Origin: Gymnorhina tibicen
Lineage: Eukaryota; Chordata; Aves; Passeriformes; Artamidae
Direction: 5' to 3'
NCBI GenBank assembly: GCA_013399875.1
Contig: VXAZ01002109.1
Coordinates: 678,470 to 742,469 of the forward strand
DNA: 64,000 nt
The first letter of the stretch is position 1; each line of letters opens with the position of its first letter. Positions 58,661 to 64,000 of this stretch are shown here, one piece after another. The notes below the pieces were generated by a model, which searched no databases, had not been told where the DNA came from, and saw nothing but the letters and a program-made list of their open reading frames with translations. Made by a program: the position numbers and the translations under genes.

Positions 58661-60945
58661 TGATTGCTATGAAGTTTCTTTCCTCTCATTATGATTTCCT
58701 GTAGGATGACAGACCTGCTGTATAATGCCACATTTATTTTAGCGTAATTTTTATATGCCCGGTTTTCTAAAGCAGAAACTTGCTTAGAATGTGTTTAAAT
58801 TTGGTCTTCCAACCAGCAACACCAAATTATCCCAATATATGCAATTAACCTTATGCAAGACAAAAATGGAAAGTAAAACTGTACTTGTCAATATTAATAC
58901 TGGCCTGTCAGTCAGCCATTTCATGAGCTCAGTACTGCCACTGCAAATACAGACCCCTGCAACACTGTGATCCTGTGCAGTTTTAGTATGTACTTAATTC
59001 ACAGATATCATCTAAAGCCTTTAAAAAAAATCAAGTCTAACAGTTGTGAGAATTGAAATAAAATCTAATAGCTAGATTTTTAATGTAAAAGTTCCTCACA
59101 AATGTATTTTAGTTACTCCCTTCAAAAGGTGCAAATGCTGTTTCCAATGCCTTTTAAAAATAATATAGATGCCAGTATTTTCTTTTACAAATGCTGGATG
59201 TTTTCCTGTTCATATTTTTCAAAATGAATGAATTTCAGTGTTTCAATAAGGCAGAGAACAGATGGGTTTTTTTAAAAGTCTCATTTATTGTTTGCCTCTT
59301 ACATCCCTAAACTGCATCACACATGGAAATTGCTGCTGCATGATTAAGGGAAGCCATATATTAAAAAAAACCCCAAACCTGAACACCACAAATTAGTCCG
59401 TGTTGAATGTACAGCATAGGGAAATTGCAGTTCCACTTAGAACACCTACACCTGCATTTGTTTCTTTTCGTATTTATTTTGGTTAAAACCTTGTTCTGGA
59501 GGGGAGATTGGGTATAGAAGGCCTGTCCCTGTCAGGGGCTGCTGAAGTAACTACCACATTTGGTTACTCTCACAAAGCTTGGGCCACCATACACTCACAG
59601 GGAGGTATCCCACCATTATCTCTACCCTTGCAAGGCACTGCTACAGAAAAAAGCCTCATCAATGTGTTTATTTAGACAAAATGTCTTCCCCTGCGCCCCA
59701 GCAAATTGACTGGCAGGGTGAACACCAAATGATGTGCCTGCACCACAGGGAGCTGCCATTGCCACACAGGATGTAAGAACCACTTGCAGTAGGTACATGA
59801 AGTTTGCCATTAGCCTGTGTACAAAGGAGCTGTGTAATGTCCTTACATTCACGTACAGATGTTAAAAGCAGTGCTTGTGCAACAGAGAAAGGAAAAAGGC
59901 AAAGTAAGCTCGAGAGGAAGGTAATAACCAGCCAAAGCCAAGCAGGTAATTTAAATACTTCATCTTGAATAGCAATCTCAGAAGGCACACAGAAGAACTC
60001 AAGACAGCTCAGTCAGCCTTCAATGAGTCATACAATGATATTTTCCTTTCTAAAGATATAGGGAGAGTTCTTAAAACATGAAGATTAACACCTTGTTTTC
60101 CTTTACTGATCCCTCTACCATGTCTTTGCAGGTTACAAAGTACAAAAGATTATATACATATGAAGAACAGCACATAGGTATTACATGATCTTAAAGAGCA
60201 TTTACGAGAAATTACTCAATCTGGTCTGACCATCCCTAAACATCAATCAGTTAATACTGAAGGCTGACCTACCATGATCTATTATTTTACAGCTACATAG
60301 AAGCACACACATTCCCTCCCCCCACACCCCTTCAACTTCATTAGACTGCAACTCATTTCAGATTAAATTAAACCTTCCACGGAGCTACTGACCACTGCCA
60401 CAAATGAGGCCAAACAGTATCTTGAATGGCACAATCAACATTTCCAATCAGCAGCAACAATACAATACATAGGTCACTCAGAAGTTGAAGGCATTTACTG
60501 GGTTCCTGGGTTTTTGCATGAATGCCATTTTGCTTTCCATACTGATTTAATGAAAAAATTATTTATTTTAGGCTGTTTTACCAAGGGCAAGAGCATTACT
60601 TTTTGACAGCCCTTGGTACTTTGGGTTTTCCTAGCACTACAATGGAACCCCCCTCCCCTGCCCCCCATTTTAAATCATAGAAGTTGTAAATCAATTTCGA
60701 AGAATCATGCAAAAAGCCACTTGCAGCAGCCCATCATACACTATCAGGCACAAATAATGGGAGTGGTTTCTATTAGTACAACCCATGCTTCCCCACCCCT
60801 CCCCTCTAAAGATCTCACATTCAATTATTCTTTAAAAAAGCTTACTTTGTTACAGAATGCAGTGTAAGGGTATCAGAGGACCCATGATCTGAAACAAGTT
60901 TTCAAATACAAGAGGCTTTCCCAAAGCTTTTATGTAATAATTTCA
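58661..60945. other. Gap between convergent copy 3 and SLC25A6
   Basis: About 2.3 kb with no gene recognised. It lies between the facing 3' ends of copy 3 and SLC25A6. The 106-codon frame at 59668-59988 (-) has no domain or splice context. Further TTTATT hexamers (59284, 60562) would allow longer SLC25A6 3' UTR forms. Confidence 0.5.
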
Positions 60946-61438
60946 ACACAGACTGAGTAAGTATGTTTATTGTTTTACAGCAGAATGCCCCAATTTAAAA
61001 ACAAAATTGCTAGATGTTCAGCTGTGCAAAATGGTACATAGTGCTTCAGTACAAGTGGAAAAGAACATGATTTGTTAGCAAATGCTTTCAAATACAATTT
61101 TATGGTCCTAGAAGATAGGACTTGAAACTGGGGACTGATCAACAGGCAAATGATTTTTTCTGCCTAAATTGGACCTAGCTACTTTGGACCCAGAACCAAC
61201 GCCACTCATTCCTCACTGCTGTAAAGAAAAATTGCCACACTGAATTGCCAGATTCAGTGTCTTCATGCATGTTACAGAGAAATGGATCAGTCCTCTATGA
61301 CAGTTTCTAGCCCCATCTACAAGTATCATCTGGCTCCGATAAATAAGACTCACAGGAATTTCTTGAAGGTCAATGGTCCATAATGGTAGTTACTCTACAT
61401 GATCTGCTCAACTTGATTTCCAATTCTATTTAGGCTGT
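60945..61438 (-). other. SLC25A6: SLC25A6 3' UTR
   Basis: Sequence downstream of the SLC25A6 stop, ending at the first - strand AATAAA (complement of 60966-60971). Length about 490 nt. The exact cleavage site is inferred. Confidence 0.6.
60966..60971 (-). terminator. SLC25A6: Poly(A) signal of SLC25A6
   Basis: TTTATT on the + strand reads AATAAA on the coding strand, the first canonical signal after the stop codon. Confidence 0.6.
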
Positions 61439-61596
61439 TTAAATTACTTTCTTGAATTCATCGTACAGCACAAGCACGAAAGCACCCCCCATGCCTCTGA
61501 GAACATTAGACCATGCACCCTTGAAGAAGGCTTTTCCTCCCTCATCCCTTGCAATCTTCCGCCAGCAGTCAATTGTTCCAGAGTACATGATATCAG
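61439..61596 (-). CDS. SLC25A6: SLC25A6 exon 4 (terminal)
   Basis: Acceptor TTTTCCTGCAG on the - strand, phase 1 in; encodes [29 protein letters not shown] and YDEFKKVI, then TAA. Confidence 0.95.
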
Positions 61597-63299
61597 CTGC
61601 AGGAAAAGAGCAAAGAGTTATTCTTAATTTCTATTTTATCTCAGAGAATTTTAACAACTGCCTTGTTTCATGTAACTGCTTTGTGATGTCCCAAACCACA
61701 ATTTAAGACTGTAATACAATATTTACTAAAAATGTTAGGCCTTCTTTTTAATACCTTTGTTTAATCTGACAATGCAAACAAAGCAGTCCTTTTTTTAAAT
61801 TTCATGTTCCATAATGAAAAGTCCTCAGCATAAATCCTGACAATCACAAGTTGAACCTTACTGCCTTTCCTCATTTGAGTGTAGTATAACAAATCAGACT
61901 TATGGAACAATGAACTGTAACTGCTGAGGATGGCTATTAATAAAAAAGGACTCCATCTTGTTAATGCTGTTTTAACAGCATTAACAGCTCCATGGATTTA
62001 CAGCCTACCTCCTTTGCGTCCCGACTGCATCATCATTCTACGCCGCACTGTATCAAAAGGGTAGGAGACCACGCCGGCCACGGCAGTCACCGTCTGGGCA
62101 ATCATCCAACTGATAACAATGTGAGTATTTCTGGGATCTGGGAGCATGCCTGCAATAAAACAAAAAAGGCAATTAGCTTTTTATCTAGTACATCCTCCTC
62201 TGGTTCACTCACAGCATGACAGCTATGATATTAGTTCATCTAGTAAAAAACACTGTAGACCCACACTCTAAATAGAAGTGCAGCAAAACACTTCACAAAT
62301 TTTAAACATACTGAAGCAGTATTCATAAGACTTTCTCCTCAGTAATCAAAATAGGCTACCATTTAAGCACAACCATTCTTTTTAGACTGGCATGAGAAGA
62401 CTTGACTGCTCACTACTCTTTTAGTAAAGAAATGTCACTAAATTAAGTCACCGTCCCTGTGGATAACATTACACTACAAACTAGCATCAATGGCCTGTAT
62501 GTCCAAAGTCAAGCTTAACAATTCCTTTGCAATCCTATTCTGCTAAACATACTTGGACTGGTCCAATGTAACTACAGTTATGCACTGAACAAAAAAGAAA
62601 TTATTCTAATTGTGCATGGTCACCAACGTACTCTCCTGGCATTAGAAGCAACAGCTTTAAGTACAAAACCAGTACTTGAAAGTAGGCTGCTGCAATCAAC
62701 ATATTCACAAGTTTTCCCCCGAATACAGCAGTGTCACGGATGTGGCACCAAAATCCCCCTTCACCTTCACATATCCAAAAACAAGTTTTTCAGATCCCCT
62801 CTGAAATATTACCTTTTGCTGTATCATAGATCCCAAAGTAGGCAGCTCTATAGATGATGATGCCTTGGACAGAGACATTGAACCCTTGGTACAAGCCACG
62901 CACACCATCAGACTTGGTGATTTTGACTAGACAGTCCCCGAGACCAGAGAATTCTCTGTCTGCGCCAGCTTTTCCAACATCAGCAGCCAAACGGGTTCTT
63001 GCAAAATCCAAGGGGTAGACAAAGCAGAGGGAAGTGGCTCCAGCTGCACCACCAGATGCTAGGTTACCAGCAAAATACCTCCAGAACTGAGTGTGCTTGT
63101 CTACACCTCCCAAAAACACCTGCTTATACTTATCCTTGAAGGCAAAATTGAGAGCTTGAGTTGGGAAGTATCTGATGACATTTGCCAAGTTTCCTCGCCA
63201 GAAAGACAGCACTCCTTGTTCCTTTGGAATACGCACTACACAATCGATGATACCCTTGTACTGCTTATCAGCAGCAATCTGTTTACTCGCATGTTGCAC
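61439..63299 (-). CDS. SLC25A6: ADP/ATP translocase (ANT), exons 2-4, exon 1 outside window
   Basis: Mitochondrial inner-membrane carrier that exchanges matrix ATP for cytosolic ADP. Exons on the - strand: 62813-63299 (487 nt), 62009-62149 (141 nt), 61439-61596 (158 nt with TAA). These give the classic four-exon ANT layout. The visible part is 261 residues of about 298, so exon 1 should hold 111 coding nt (about 37 residues) and lies beyond 64000. Visible carrier marks: the [10 protein letters not shown] repeat signature, [15 protein letters not shown] containing the nucleotide-carrier RRRMMM motif, and the C-terminal YDEFKKVI. The tail-to-tail position next to the receptor cluster, as in mammals, supports SLC25A6 over SLC25A4/A5, which are very similar in sequence. 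Confidence 0.95.
62009..62149 (-). CDS. SLC25A6: SLC25A6 exon 3
   Basis: 141 nt, acceptor TTTTATTGCAG, donor GTAGGC; encodes [20 protein letters not shown] and [15 protein letters not shown], with the RRRMMM signature. Confidence 0.96.
62813..63299 (-). CDS. SLC25A6: SLC25A6 exon 2
   Basis: 487 nt, acceptor TTTATTTGCAG, donor GTAATA, phase 0 in, phase 1 out. It encodes [33 protein letters not shown] and [16 protein letters not shown]. Confidence 0.97.
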
Positions 63300-63479
63300 C
63301 TGCAAATAAAAATATGAATATTGACCACATGCCTTGACAGGTCTATGCTACAGCTGTGTTTAGACTTGCTTCTACTATAAAACAAAGTTGTTAATTCTGA
63401 ATGGCCATCATTGCTATTATTAATAAACAGGCTTAGAATTGCTTCCAAGCTTTCTCAGAGATCAGGACTTGCCAAAATA

Positions 63480-63815
63480 AGAACAGACGGCTGCAAGCAA
63501 TTCCTCTACAGCTACCTGAAAGGAGAGTGTAGCAAGGTGGGGGCCAGCCTCTTCTCCCAAGCAACTAGTGACAGGACAAGAGAACATTGCCTCAAGCTGT
63601 GCCAAGAAAGGTTTAGGCTGGACATTAGGGGAGGAATTACTTCAGACAAAAAGTGATTAGACATTGGAATGGACTGCCCAGGGAGGTGGTGAAGGCACCG
63701 TCCCTGGAGGTGTTTAAGACTAGACGTGGCACTTAGTGCCACGGTCTAGTTTAAATGGTGGTATTAAGTTGGGCTTCATCATCTCTGAGGTCTTCAGCAA
63801 CCTAACTGATTTTCT
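63480..63815 (+). mobile_element. CR1: CR1 LINE fragment in SLC25A6 intron 1
   Basis: Sense CR1 words: CTACAGCTACCTGAAAGGAG, AGCCTCTTCTCCCAAGCAAC, ACTGCCCAGGGAGGTGGTGA, GTCCCTGGAGGTGTTTAAGA and TCTGAGGTCTTCAGCAACCT. The last few bases of the tail are eroded. It is antisense to SLC25A6 and sits close to the GC-rich right edge. Confidence 0.9.
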
Positions 63816-63879
63816 GAGGAACACGGGCAAGTTTAAGGCAATTACATCACGACCGGGCCTACCCAGAGGCAAGAGTCAT

Positions 63880-64000
63880 TACTGACAAGAGGCGGGCCTG
63901 CGGGCGGGAGTCGCCTGAGGGAGCCGCGTTAGGCCGAGACAGCTGCCAGCGGGAGGAACAGGGGCTGGGGGCGAGGGAGGAGCCGCCAGCCCCGCGGCTG
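63880..64000 (-). promoter_or_regulatory. SLC25A6: GC-rich edge, probable CpG-island flank of SLC25A6
   Basis: CpG-rich sequence (GCGGGCGGGAGTCGCC, GCCGCGTTAGGCCGAG) appears abruptly at the right end, just where intron 1 / exon 1 of a housekeeping carrier gene would lie. No exon 1 coding sequence was found in it, so the start codon is outside the window. Confidence 0.5.

Noticed and set aside
59668..59988. 106-codon frame on the - strand with a hydrophobic segment
   Set aside because: It lies in the gap between convergent 3' ends and shows no known family features.
63880..64000. Possible SLC25A6 exon 1 at the GC-rich edge
   Set aside because: The - strand translation shows no ANT N-terminal sequence; exon 1 must lie beyond the window.

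Overview
The window reads as a bird nuclear genome. It contains many CR1 LINE fragments, including the avian 3' end with its short terminal repeat related to ATTCTATG, plus avian ERV LTR pieces, AT-rich non-coding sequence, and short exons separated by long GT-AG introns. No bacterial-style genes, RNA genes or CRISPR arrays were seen. The species cannot be fixed from sequence alone.

The genes form a conserved vertebrate block. On the + strand there are three tandem paralogues of the GM-CSF / IL-3 / IL-5 receptor alpha-chain family: copy 1 at about 17215-22345, copy 2 at about 28962-39505 and copy 3 at about 47162-58660. Convergent to them, on the - strand, is the ADP/ATP carrier SLC25A6 (exons 4 to 2 at 61439-63299; exon 1 lies beyond the right edge). 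This matches the mammalian order CSF2RA - IL3RA - SLC25A6, with one more receptor than mammals have. All exons were placed by splice sites, phase and homology among copies. Exon lengths agree closely: D2a is 130 nt in all three, D2b 176, D3a 140 and Box 1 82.

Only copy 3 has recognisable signal-peptide and D1 exons, giving a 397-residue protein, close to the roughly 400 residues of mammalian CSF2RA. Copies 1 and 2 start, as far as I can see, at the D2 exon. Their upstream exons are absent, diverged or outside what I can recognise. All three have a WGEWS form of the WSXWS box, one membrane helix and a short tail with a Box 1 region and a short acidic C-terminus. Such chains bind the cytokine and signal through a shared beta chain and JAK2.

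The most striking signal is a patch of about 0.5 kb over the two D2 exons and their intron. There copies 2 and 3 differ at only 4 of 397 positions and the intron is identical, while neighbouring exons are strongly diverged. This looks like recent gene conversion in a ligand-binding domain.

Region by region: 1-17214 is non-coding with two CR1 pieces; 17215-22345 copy 1; 22346-28961 intergenic with two CR1 pieces and a GC-rich block; 28962-39505 copy 2, whose introns hold three CR1 elements, one of them split by a solo LTR; 39506-47161 intergenic with CR1 and an ERV LTR next to copy 3; 47162-58660 copy 3; 58660-60950 a convergent gap; 60950-64000 SLC25A6 with a CR1 in intron 1 and a GC-rich right edge.
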